Source: a virus. From it: a stretch of DNA of 48,599 nt. A program made the translations under genes and the position numbers. The DNA lies in the IMG/VR virus record IMGVR_UViG_3300023222_000213, positions 1 through 48,599 of that record, one strand, 5' to 3'. The first letter of the stretch is position 1. The number at the start of each line of letters is the position of its first letter. This document shows, piece by piece, positions 25,877-32,107 of this stretch. Below the pieces are notes generated by a model. That model did no database searches and was not told the origin of the DNA. It worked only from the letters and a program-made list of their open reading frames with translations.

Positions 25877-26073
25877 AAAAATTATTTAAATCAAAATTTG
25901 TAAAAGGGCTAATATCAGAGATCCCCTTTGTGGGGGCGGCCCTTGCTAACATTGAGTCCAAAGATTCCGGCGAGGGTAAAACTGACAAGCAAAGATTAGC
26001 AGGCCAGATCACGGCCCTGATAGTTGCTGTTCTTACCTTGCTTGAAACTTTTGGAGTTATAGACGCATTCTAA
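25873..26073 (+). CDS. Putative holin-like membrane protein
   Basis: A 66-residue protein: a basic N-terminus, a first amphipathic segment (GLISEIPFVGAALANI), a charged linker and a membrane helix, ITALIVAVLTLLETFGVIDAF. It ends the late operon, coupled by a 4-bp overlap to the DUF5675 gene. Size and topology fit a small holin. Confidence 0.55.
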   Translation: MKKLFKSKFVKGLISEIPFVGAALANIESKDSGEGKTDKQRLAGQITALIVAVLTLLETFGVIDAF

Positions 26074-26078
26074 GAACT

Positions 26079-26146
26079 GGGCAGGCGCTTGGTTTGTGTG
26101 CGAGTACAAAAATGAAGTTTAACCAAAATTTCAAGTGCGCTTGCCC
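26079..26146. terminator. Long imperfect inverted repeat at the end of the late operon
   Basis: GGGCAGGCGCTTG (26079-26091) pairs with CAAGTGCGCTTGCCC (26132-26146) through 13 bp with one G-U pair and a 2-base bulge. An alternative inner stem is TTGGTT (26089-26094) with AACCAA (26121-26126). It begins 6 bp after the last late stop. Probably a transcription terminator, though the T run is poor. A protein-binding palindrome is also possible. Confidence 0.5.
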
Positions 26147-26155
26147 TTGATTTTG

Positions 26156-26163
26156 TATATTTG
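26156..26163 (+). promoter_or_regulatory. Perfect -7 box (TATATTTG)
   Basis: An exact match to TAnnTTTG 5 bp before the ATG at 26168. No convincing TTG 19-21 bp upstream. It would drive the 54-residue gene and the structured RNA candidate behind it. Confidence 0.45.
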
Positions 26164-26167
26164 AGAT

Positions 26168-26332
26168 ATGAAAGAAAGCACTTGGTTGAGATTCACCTTG
26201 CAAGCTAGGATGGCTACAAAGGCAGTGGCGGCTTTATCAGAAGCCTTAAACAATCTTGGATTTGAACCAGGCCCAGTGTCACCCAAATTAGGAGCTGAGG
26301 CATTTGAATACTCAGAAAAATATCAAAACTAG
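26168..26332 (+). CDS. 54-residue hypothetical protein
   Basis: Starts MKESTWLRFTLQARMATKAV directly behind a perfect -7 box. Amphipathic helix in the first half, then GFEPGPVSPKLG. No family recognised. It lies between the late operon and the integrase, so it may act in lysogeny or be a small expressed prophage gene. Confidence 0.5.
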   Translation: MKESTWLRFTLQARMATKAVAALSEALNNLGFEPGPVSPKLGAEAFEYSEKYQN

Positions 26333-26336
26333 ATTA

Positions 26337-26437
26337 GGTAAAGTCCCTTGAGGAGAACATAAGCCCCGGCCCCGATCGTAAGACGGATAAGCCGAAACAG
26401 TTGGCCAAAGTTCGATGCTAACTTGAGGGGTTTTTCC
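26337..26437 (+). ncRNA. Candidate structured RNA, three helices closed by a terminator-like stem
   Basis: GC-rich block in AT-rich surroundings. P1: 26337-26349 with 26426-26437, about 11 pairs with a T bulge and one T-T mismatch, ending in TTTTT. P2: CGGC 26367-26370 with GCCG 26391-26394, holding CCG 26372-26374 with CGG 26384-26386. P3: GTTGGC 26400-26405 with GCTAAC 26417-26422, 11-base loop. No matching known family comes to mind. Orientation + is inferred from the T run. Confidence 0.5.
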
Positions 26438-26516
26438 ATAATAAACTTTAGGCCCCAAAACTTTAATAATGGAATCTATAATAAACTTTGTTGTTCATTT
26501 TTTGTAAATTGAGGTC

Positions 26517-26651
26517 ATGGATGAAAAAGAAAAGAAATTAAGACAATTAGCGAAACTTATCAAAGATGGTAACGCGGGTGTTGATAGAAATGGCAACTTA
26601 GTCGATATTAGGTCTAATCCCGATACAGTTAAGGTTCGTAAACACAGTTAA
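26517..26651 (+). CDS. 44-residue charged hypothetical protein
   Basis: MDEKEKKLRQLAKLIKDGNA followed by GVDRNGNLVDIRS. It converges on the integrase and overlaps its stop by 4 bp. Upstream the motif ATAATAAACTTT occurs twice (26438-26449 and 26479-26490). Its similarity to small Bacteroidetes prophage proteins is only by character. Function unknown. Confidence 0.4.
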   Translation: MDEKEKKLRQLAKLIKDGNAGVDRNGNLVDIRSNPDTVKVRKHS

Positions 26652-27907
26652 GACATTAAAGACGAATAACCCTCTGGCCTCACCTCATTAATAACCCTTA
26701 GTTTGACCTGGCTGTCAATCTTGCGGTAGTGTTCTAAGACTTCGCGCCCTTTGTGGCCTGTAAACTCCATTATAATAGCGTCAGAGTACCCTAAAGAGGC
26801 CAATATAGATATAAAGGTCTTCCGCATGTACTTAGTGGATATGTGATCACAGAGCTTTATTTTTACCTTGATGCCTTTGGCTGAATCTCCGCGAAATTCC
26901 GTGACGTTCTCCACCCGGTCAAGACCTGCTATTTTAGCAAGCTTTTTAAGACGTATGTTAAAGACCTGCTCGACTGGAAGATCCGGAAGCCGACCCCCGT
27001 ACTTTTCAAGAACAGGAACTACGTAGTGAGGGCTCAAAGGATTCGACACAAACCCTCCTGTTTTCTTTTGGTCAAACTCTACTTTATCGGGTTTATAGGA
27101 ATCTTCGTCAAGATCCTTTAAGTCTGATATCCTTGGCCCCCCCATCATGGTGCCTACTACAAAAGCATCGCGTATTAATGAGTAGCTTTTTACCTTGTTA
27201 GCAAGCCCTGCCTTAGTAAGATCAAAATAATACAGGTGATCGAATTCCTTTTTAGTTAGGGCGATTACATCGGGGATGCTCCTGGTCCGGTAGGGGAATT
27301 TGTAGTATTGGAAGTTGAGGTCAACCGGCAGGCCACTATCATCCAGCCATCTGCCGAATTGCTTCATATGTTTAACCACTTTTTTTAAATTAGTGTGGGT
27401 ATAGTTCTTCTTTTCACCCTCATAGATATACCCTGCATCGAACATATAACCTATAAAGGCTTTAATGAAATCCTTAGAAAACTGTTTCTTGAAATTGTAT
27501 TTTGTGGCTTTCTTGAAATCTTCCATCCGCTGGCCAGTAACCCTATAAGCTGTGTGGGGATATTCTTCTAAAAAGAGGCGGTATAATAGTAATGTGTTTG
27601 ATGACTTCTTAGGCGTTGGCCTGGTCTTTAGGTTGTTATTAATAACCGGGACGCTAAACTCGGTCCTATTTACCACACACCTTTGATGAAGCTCATGGAG
27701 TTTGCCCAGCACCATATGTAGCTGGGTGTTTATCCTTTCTTTGTCCCGGCCCTTTGCTTTTTGTAGCTGGTGGTCCCAATCATGTGGATGTACTTTAATT
27801 CCTGGGTGGTAAGGAACTTGATTTGAATTGTGATATATTGTAATTCTTAATGGACACTGACCCTTGGAATTGGGCCTGTTTTTGATAATGTAGATCTTGT
27901 ATTTCAC
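26648..27907 (-). CDS. int: Tyrosine recombinase, phage integrase
   Basis: A 419-residue integrase of the Bacteroidetes type: an N-terminal arm-binding domain (1-85), a SAM-like core-binding domain (about 105-210) and the catalytic domain (about 218-405). Catalytic residues: Arg259 in GGPRISDL, Lys282 in the KKTGG hairpin, Lys359-x-x-Arg362 where the first position is usually His, His385 in TGHKG and nucleophile Tyr394 in EHYRK. It integrates and, with help, excises the prophage. Paired arm-type repeats lie directly upstream of its start. Confidence 0.92.
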   Translation of the reverse strand: MKYKIYIIKNRPNSKGQCPLRITIYHNSNQVPYHPGIKVHPHDWDHQLQKAKGRDKERINTQLHMVLGKLHELHQRCVVNRTEFSVPVINNNLKTRPTPKKSSNTLLLYRLFLEEYPHTAYRVTGQRMEDFKKATKYNFKKQFSKDFIKAFIGYMFDAGYIYEGEKKNYTHTNLKKVVKHMKQFGRWLDDSGLPVDLNFQYYKFPYRTRSIPDVIALTKKEFDHLYYFDLTKAGLANKVKSYSLIRDAFVVGTMMGGPRISDLKDLDEDSYKPDKVEFDQKKTGGFVSNPLSPHYVVPVLEKYGGRLPDLPVEQVFNIRLKKLAKIAGLDRVENVTEFRGDSAKGIKVKIKLCDHISTKYMRKTFISILASLGYSDAIIMEFTGHKGREVLEHYRKIDSQVKLRVINEVRPEGYSSLMS

Positions 27908-27910
27908 AAA

Positions 27911-28148
27911 GTATAAAGGACAGTATAAGAGATAAAGGTACTAATCAGGAATTAAAAAGGAATTAAAGAAGTATTAAAATATAGCTTTTATCTCATAATT
28001 AACTGGTTGGTAGGTGGTTGGGAACTTATTGGGGACTGCATGGGAACTATTGTTCATGAGCTGAGAGGACCGCTAACGTCTTCATAACCTCTTGTTTATC
28101 AGTAAGTTACATGGATTTTATTTTTTGTATAAAGAAGTGTATAAAGGA
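27911..28148. other. Probable attP region with paired arm-type repeats
   Basis: A gene-free 241-bp stretch between the integrase start and the lipoprotein. GTATAAAGGA (27911-27920) and GTATAAGAGA (27923-27932) lie 12 bp apart at the left. GTATAAAGAA (28127-28136) and GTATAAAGGA (28139-28148) lie 12 bp apart at the right. Repeated direct sites flanking a core are the hallmark of tyrosine-integrase attP. GGAATTAAA is also repeated (27948-27956 and 27959-27967). The core crossover site cannot be fixed without the host attB. Confidence 0.6.
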
Positions 28149-28343
28149 TCAGAATTTTATTCTTGCTCCATATGCAGGAAGGAATATTCCTAGTGCTACC
28201 ATTACAGTAAAGGTGATTCGTTCGGCACGATCCTTTTTAGTTTCCTCTGCTTTGGGTACTCTTTTAATCTGGTAGCTTTGAGACTGACGCACAGAACATG
28301 AGCAAAAAGCGATCAGAGCTAAGAACAAAATTAACTTTCTCAT
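28149..28343 (-). CDS. Small prophage lipoprotein
   Basis: A 64-residue protein with a signal peptide (MRKLILFLALIAFCSCS) and an imperfect lipobox, most likely modified at Cys16. The middle is basic (KRVPKAEETKKDRAER) and the C-terminus is a membrane-like segment, ITFTVMVALGIFLPAYG. It is transcribed on the lysogeny strand behind a perfect -7 box, so it is a candidate for surface alteration or superinfection exclusion in the lysogen. Confidence 0.6.
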   Translation of the reverse strand: MRKLILFLALIAFCSCSVRQSQSYQIKRVPKAEETKKDRAERITFTVMVALGIFLPAYGARIKF

Positions 28344-28353
28344 GATTTTTTGA

Positions 28354-28361
28354 CAAATTTA
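28354..28361 (-). promoter_or_regulatory. Perfect -7 box for the lipoprotein gene
   Basis: On the - strand TAAATTTG matches TAnnTTTG exactly, 10 bp before the lipoprotein ATG at 28343, giving a very short leader. No clear TTG at the -33 distance. Confidence 0.5.
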
Positions 28362-28435
28362 ATTTTAAAACAACCTTAGTAATATTTAATTGGAATAAGT
28401 AATAATAATGTCATTATAAGTTCTGTTATTAAAGT

Positions 28436-28540
28436 TCAATTTTTTCCTTTAATATTCAATATCTTTTCTATCGAAACGCTGGTCACTATATTAATCACCT
28501 CTTTGATTTCTGCTTTCATTTCAAGCATTATCACGACCAT
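28436..28540 (-). CDS. 34-residue hypothetical peptide
   Basis: Frame MVVIMLEMKAEIKEVINIVT and a basic end, overlapping the small frame before it. Hydrophobic and helical. It may be a spurious frame in an AT-rich region, with support only from its chained start. Confidence 0.25.
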   Translation of the reverse strand: MVVIMLEMKAEIKEVINIVTSVSIEKILNIKGKN

Positions 28541-28592
28541 GATAAATCACCGCAAATTTAAAGCCAAGCTCTCTGAAATCATTGACCATCAT
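28521..28592 (-). CDS. 23-residue hypothetical peptide after the repressor
   Basis: ATG at 28592 overlaps the TAA stop of the repressor (TAATGATG), followed by MMVNDFRELGFKFAVIYHGR and a stop at 28521-28523. The one-base stop/start overlap is like that of real genes here, but the frame is very short. Confidence 0.25.
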   Translation of the reverse strand: MMVNDFRELGFKFAVIYHGRDNA

Positions 28593-28933
28593 TAGAGGCT
28601 TTCTTTCAAAACAGATATTTTCTCCAATAGGCTGATGTACTTATTCTTTGTTTCTTCAAGCTCCTTTTTAATTTTCTCATAATCGGCCGGATATTCTTTC
28701 GCGCCTTTAAGCACTGGTCCTTCGTCTCTAAGGAACCATTCGGCGGAAATTTCAGGATGTATTTCAAGTATTTTTTGAGCAATATCTACACCCCATTTGT
28801 CTTTTCCCTCATCTATCACATTATATATGTTTTCGGCTCTTTTCCACCCCATTGCCTTGGCTAATCTGCTAGGTGTTTGTCCGTAATATTTTTTAATTAT
28901 TTCTGTAACCCTCTGACTGATAGTGGTTTCCAT
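28592..28933 (-). CDS. XRE-type lysogeny repressor
   Basis: A 113-residue DNA-binding protein. ISQRVTEIIKKYYGQTPSRLAKAMGWKRAENIYNVIDEGK (5-44) is a helix-turn-helix, and IAQKILEIHPEISAEWFLRDEGP (51-73) is the signature of Bacteroidetes phage CI-like regulators. A C-terminal coiled coil (80-113) should dimerise it. It is divergent from the early operon with palindromes in the 103-bp gap between. It has no peptidase domain, so induction is not by LexA-type self-cleavage. Confidence 0.8.
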   Translation of the reverse strand: METTISQRVTEIIKKYYGQTPSRLAKAMGWKRAENIYNVIDEGKDKWGVDIAQKILEIHPEISAEWFLRDEGPVLKGAKEYPADYEKIKKELEETKNKYISLLEKISVLKESL

Positions 28934-28945
28934 AGAATTAAACCA

Positions 28946-28978
28946 ATTATTTTTAAAATAATACCAACTATATTTGGT
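28946..28978 (+). promoter_or_regulatory. Lysogeny switch: early promoter box with two palindromes
   Basis: A perfect 17-bp palindrome ATTATTTTTAAAATAAT (28946-28962) is followed directly by ACCAA-CTATAT-TTGGT (28963-28978), which covers the exact -7 box TATATTTG (28969-28976) of the rightward early promoter. On the other strand TATAGTTG (28966-28973) is one mismatch from a leftward -7 box. These fit repressor operators over divergent promoters. Confidence 0.6.
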
Positions 28979-28993
28979 TGTTATGAATTATAG

Positions 28994-29021
28994 TTGTAAT
29001 GTTGTAGTGTATTGTAATAAC
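28994..29021 (+). repeat. Repeated TTGTAAT sites in the early leader
   Basis: TTGTAAT at 28994-29000 and 29012-29018. The longer ATTGTAATAAC at 29011-29021 recurs exactly at 29231-29241, after the first early gene. TTGTTAT (28979-28985) is also an inverted partner of ATAACAA (29017-29023). Candidate operators for the repressor or a Cro-like protein. Confidence 0.4.
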
Positions 29022-29036
29022 AAGTTACTAAAAATC

Positions 29037-29231
29037 ATGAATCCAGAAAAGATTACTTCTCATACTATTTTCTTCGAGCCACTGGCGATGCTGGATGTCA
29101 AAGAGTATCAACGACTTAAGGAGGAGCACGAGGGCAAAAGACCCAGCGTAGTGAAGGCGATAAACGAGATGGCTCCAATTGCTTTGAAATCATACAAGGC
29201 AAACCTAATTAAACCAGAATTACAAAAATAA
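29037..29231 (+). CDS. First early gene, possible regulator
   Basis: From ATG 29037 the product has 64 residues (MNPEKITSHTIFFEPLAMLD). An in-frame ATG at 28983 would add 18 residues that overlap the operator-like DNA. VKEYQRLKEEHEGKRPSVVKAINEM is predicted helical. First gene under the early promoter, where cro or excisionase usually sits, but no definite helix-turn-helix is seen. Confidence 0.5.
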   Translation: MNPEKITSHTIFFEPLAMLDVKEYQRLKEEHEGKRPSVVKAINEMAPIALKSYKANLIKPELQK

Positions 29232-29255
29232 TTGTAATAACTCTTTACCTAACTG

Positions 29256-29552
29256 ATGCAAGAAATCATGGCAAATTCAACAAAAGAGGACTTAGGGATT
29301 ACGAAAGGTGAATGGAAATTGAACCCGCTTAATTGGCATCAGGTGTGCATAAATCCCAATGATGCATTAAAAACCTCAATTATTGCTATGGTTTACGGTG
29401 GTGATAAAGAGCACGAAGCCAACGCCAAGCTAATAGCCTCCGCACCTGATTTGCTTTGGGCATTGCAAGTAATTGTTTCAGACCATAGGAACAAGCTCAA
29501 TATAACGGATAGGGCAGTAGCGCAAAAAGCCATCCAAAAAGCCACCTCTTAA
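29256..29552 (+). CDS. Early phage protein of the EANAKLIASAPDLL type
   Basis: A 98-residue protein. The segment EANAKLIASAPDLLWALQ (residues 54-71) is widespread in small proteins of phages from many hosts and has no assigned function. An ATG at 29268 is an alternative start. Confidence 0.6.
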   Translation: MQEIMANSTKEDLGITKGEWKLNPLNWHQVCINPNDALKTSIIAMVYGGDKEHEANAKLIASAPDLLWALQVIVSDHRNKLNITDRAVAQKAIQKATS

Positions 29553-29553
29553 A

Positions 29554-29769
29554 ATGCACATAACCCCACAAGACAGAGAGAAGCTAAAGCCCTGGCTAGA
29601 TGATGACTTCAAAGAGAAGATATCCGAGCAACTAGAGTGCCACCGCAAAACCGTTGAGAGGGTTTTAAATAATGGGGTCAAGAATGAGGAGGTAGTAAAA
29701 GCCATAAGAACAATGGCAAAGACCAATAAGAGCATTTATGATTTCGAACCTGAACCAATTGAATCATGA
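29554..29769 (+). CDS. Small helix-turn-helix-like protein
   Basis: A 71-residue protein with FKEKISEQLECHRKTVERVLNNGVKNEEVVKAI, which reads as a helix-turn-helix plus recognition helix (about 18-50). It resembles short regulators in Bacteroidetes prophages. It may be an early regulator. Overlaps the next start (ATGA). Confidence 0.5.
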   Translation: MHITPQDREKLKPWLDDDFKEKISEQLECHRKTVERVLNNGVKNEEVVKAIRTMAKTNKSIYDFEPEPIES

Positions 29770-30017
29770 AAACTACAATTACAATTCCAAAGAAAATTAT
29801 AGAATTGAAAGATCAGGAAATTGGCCGATTAGAAAAGCTAAACAAGGAACTAGTAGAGGCTTTGGAAGAGATGGTAAAAGTACAAAACCCTAAACGTATT
29901 GATTTTGATAAAGGCACAATTGGGCAAAGGACTACAAGTGATTCTCTTCATGCTGGCGATAATTTTGATGCTGCTATTATACAATGTATTCAAGCCCTTA
30001 AAAAAGCCAAATCATGA
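29766..30017 (+). CDS. Coiled-coil hypothetical protein
   Basis: An 83-residue protein with a coiled coil, IIELKDQEIGRLEKLNKELVE (about 12-32), then a short variable part. Its TGA stop lies in the 9-bp repeat at the left edge of the inserted HNH gene and is the same with or without the insert. No family assigned. Confidence 0.5.
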   Translation: MKTTITIPKKIIELKDQEIGRLEKLNKELVEALEEMVKVQNPKRIDFDKGTIGQRTTSDSLHAGDNFDAAIIQCIQALKKAKS

Positions 30018-30021
30018 ACTT
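30013..30021 (+). repeat. 9-bp repeat flanking second HNH gene, left copy
   Basis: CATGAACTT here and at 30522-30530, each including a start ATG. Removing the 509 bp from one copy to the other rejoins the neighbours with an ATGA overlap and leaves both reading frames intact. Confidence 0.6.
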
Positions 30022-30526
30022 CAGCGCAGAAATATGGAGACCAGTAAGGGGATATGAGAGGCTCTACGAAGTGTCGAGCAAGGGAAATATAAGGTCATTA
30101 GATAGGCTTGTTGATGGGGTCAATCATTCACATAGATTAATCAAAGGAAAGAGCCTTAAACCAGGTGACACAAGGGGGTATTTAAGGGTTGTGTTGTGCA
30201 ATAATGGTAATTCTAGAAATTGGTCTGTTCACTTACTGGTTTGGGATGCGTTTGGCTCTAACCCTAGAAATGGAAGATTGTTACAGGTGGATCACATTGA
30301 TGACAATAAAAAAAACAATGGCATTATTAATCTACAACTTCTTAATCCACAGCAGAATGCAAGCAAAAGCGCTCCGTTGCCTTCTTCTGGATTTAGGGGT
30401 GTTTATAAAAGCCACAATGGATGGCAAGCCAAAATTAGAAGAAATGGGAATGTTATCCATCTCGGAACCTATTTAAGACCTGAGCAAGCTGTAAATCGAA
30501 TCTTAACAGAAAAATATAAGACATGA
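30014..30526 (+). CDS. HNH homing endonuclease with AP2-like DNA-binding domain
   Basis: A 170-residue protein: NUMOD4 module at the N-terminus (EIWRPVRGYERLYEVSSKG), HNH core with LLQVDHIDDNKKNNGIINLQLL (about 93-114), and a C-terminal AP2-like domain (GFRGVYKSHNGWQAKIRRNG, LGTYLRPEQA, about 127-160). The domain order is that of mobile nucleases in phages. It is inserted exactly at the start of the next gene and flanked by CATGAACTT repeats. Confidence 0.85.
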   Translation: MNFSAEIWRPVRGYERLYEVSSKGNIRSLDRLVDGVNHSHRLIKGKSLKPGDTRGYLRVVLCNNGNSRNWSVHLLVWDAFGSNPRNGRLLQVDHIDDNKKNNGIINLQLLNPQQNASKSAPLPSSGFRGVYKSHNGWQAKIRRNGNVIHLGTYLRPEQAVNRILTEKYKT

Positions 30527-30762
30527 ACTTAACTGAACTCGAACTCAAAGACCTTCACGACACCTACTTCCAAAAGATAATAAAGTTAGAAGCCGGGGAG
30601 ATTATACCCCCAGAATACCGGGAAGAAAAGCTCAATCTTTTCAAAAGCATCTTGGAGGAAGTTGACCAGGAATTAAATGACATCGCCTCAGAGCAAAGTG
30701 AAAGCTGCTGGACTTCCGAAGTAGAAAAAGGATACAACCCTATTTATCCGAATCTGAGATGA
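30523..30762 (+). CDS. Small acidic early protein
   Basis: A 79-residue protein (MNLTELELKDLHDTYFQKII), helical and Glu-rich. It starts in the right copy of the HNH-flanking repeat and overlaps the next start by 4 bp. Family not recognised. Confidence 0.5.
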   Translation: MNLTELELKDLHDTYFQKIIKLEAGEIIPPEYREEKLNLFKSILEEVDQELNDIASEQSESCWTSEVEKGYNPIYPNLR

Positions 30763-30950
30763 GGAGAATATTCAATATATGGTTAAAGGAGCAGAAGCCG
30801 AGCAAGTTCATTTTAACCCACCCGGCAGAGGCCACAACATCATTCAATCTCTGGGTGGGCTCGGCGCTGCTCTATGACAAAAGGCGGTTTACCTTCTTCG
30901 CATTTACCAAAAAGCACACTATCAAGAAGTGGTTAGCAATTAGCAATTAA
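30759..30950 (+). CDS. Small basic early protein
   Basis: A 63-residue basic protein (MRRIFNIWLKEQKPSKFILT) rich in Phe, Lys and Thr. No recognised motif. Coupled to the previous gene by an ATGA overlap. Confidence 0.45.
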   Translation: MRRIFNIWLKEQKPSKFILTHPAEATTSFNLWVGSALLYDKRRFTFFAFTKKHTIKKWLAISN

Positions 30951-30956
30951 ACAATT

Positions 30957-31283
30957 ATGGAAACTAAAGAAAAACACCCCCTATTAAAAGAACTAGAAAT
31001 ATCGAGCGAAGTAGAAATCAGTGTCGAGCAAAGGCACATAGACCAGGGGCAGAAAAATGTGAGGCTGGTTAAATATTCCGCGCCTAATTTTGACTATGGT
31101 AATTCCTGCGCCATTTATTTGTCCATAGAAGAATATTTTGGCAAAGTTCAGATGGTGGGGTATGATTCAATTGAGTTTTTGGACGGCACTAAAATAGATA
31201 TTCCTCCTGAGGCTGATGTATTCATTCGTAAACACGACAGCCTCAGGCCAGTCAAGCCCTTCAAATTCAAGATTAAGCTATGA
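30957..31283 (+). CDS. Early hypothetical protein
   Basis: A 108-residue protein with a beta-rich middle (VRLVKYSAPNFDYGNSCAIY, VQMVGYDSIEFLDGTKI). No catalytic motif seen. Overlaps the next gene by 4 bp. Confidence 0.5.
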   Translation: METKEKHPLLKELEISSEVEISVEQRHIDQGQKNVRLVKYSAPNFDYGNSCAIYLSIEEYFGKVQMVGYDSIEFLDGTKIDIPPEADVFIRKHDSLRPVKPFKFKIKL

Positions 31284-31486
31284 AACTCAAAAGAGAGGTA
31301 AGCGAAATAAACCTACAGCTTTTTCTAGGAGACATTGAATACGCCACTAAAAAGCTTAAGGAAAAAAGCTCAAGCAAATTCCAGGCAAATTTCAGTGCAG
31401 AATTTTGGGCCAGTTATATAGAAGAAAAGACCAACAAATTCAGAGACCAAAACGCCATTCGAAAAGCAAAATTAGTTAGCCCCTAA
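31280..31486 (+). CDS. Early hypothetical protein
   Basis: A 68-residue helical, Lys/Ser-rich protein (MKLKREVSEINLQLFLGDIE). No family recognised. Confidence 0.45.
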   Translation: MKLKREVSEINLQLFLGDIEYATKKLKEKSSSKFQANFSAEFWASYIEEKTNKFRDQNAIRKAKLVSP

Positions 31487-31498
31487 TCAATAGATTAA

Positions 31499-31684
31499 AT
31501 GAGTAACCCCCATTCCATAAAAGAAACCCGCGAAACAGCCATGTTAAGAATGATAGAAGTGATGGGAGTAAATGAAATGGCAAAACAGATGGGAATTAAG
31601 GAGATTAATTATGAATCAGACTTTATCAGCTTCCGATATGTTGGCCAGCTATATAAACTAACCCTAAGACCTGTCACCCGATGA
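31499..31684 (+). CDS. Early hypothetical protein
   Basis: A 61-residue protein (ETAMLRMIEVMGVNEMAKQM) with a helix-turn-helix-like first half and a short beta end. Overlaps the nuclease-like gene by 4 bp. The role is unknown. Confidence 0.45.
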   Translation: MSNPHSIKETRETAMLRMIEVMGVNEMAKQMGIKEINYESDFISFRYVGQLYKLTLRPVTR

Positions 31685-32097
31685 GCAGCCGCACCATACA
31701 GAAAAACGTAGTCCACGACTGCATGCGCCGGGGCAACAAGATAGCTATAGAAAATATCTATTACTGGCCGTGGGAGTGCGACGTACTGGCCCTGACCAAA
31801 TCTCAGTACCTATATGAGTATGAGGTTAAAATAAGCCGCAGCGACTTCATGGCTGACTTTAAAAAGACTGAAAAGCATCGAGAAACCTCTAATGGACAGG
31901 GGGCCAACTATTTCTATTATGTTACCCCTGAGGGATTGGTCAAGTCTGATGAGGTACCCGAACATGCAGGACTAAAGGTGAAAACTAAGTGGGGGAATTT
32001 GCGAACGGTCAAGAAGGCCCCAATGCTCCACAACGAAAAAGTGAATGGCCAGTTCTGGGAAAAAATTGCAATGAAACTATTCTGGAAAACAGTATAA
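31681..32097 (+). CDS. PD-(D/E)XK nuclease-like protein (MmcB-like)
   Basis: A 138-residue protein. WECDVLALTKSQYLYEYEVKISRSDFMADF (31-60) carries the D...ExK arrangement of PD-(D/E)XK nucleases, with Asp34 and Glu48-x-Lys50. Related phage and bacterial proteins act in DNA repair or recombination. The next two genes encode annealing protein and exonuclease, which supports a recombination role. Confidence 0.6.
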   Translation: MSSRTIQKNVVHDCMRRGNKIAIENIYYWPWECDVLALTKSQYLYEYEVKISRSDFMADFKKTEKHRETSNGQGANYFYYVTPEGLVKSDEVPEHAGLKVKTKWGNLRTVKKAPMLHNEKVNGQFWEKIAMKLFWKTV

Positions 32098-32107
32098 AAA
32101 CTGAGTT

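Noticed and set aside
26347-26398. Hammerhead-like pieces (UUGAGGAG and later GAAA) in the structured RNA candidate
   Set aside because: The first core base is U rather than C, a continuous stem II cannot form, and no NUH cleavage triplet stands at the right place.
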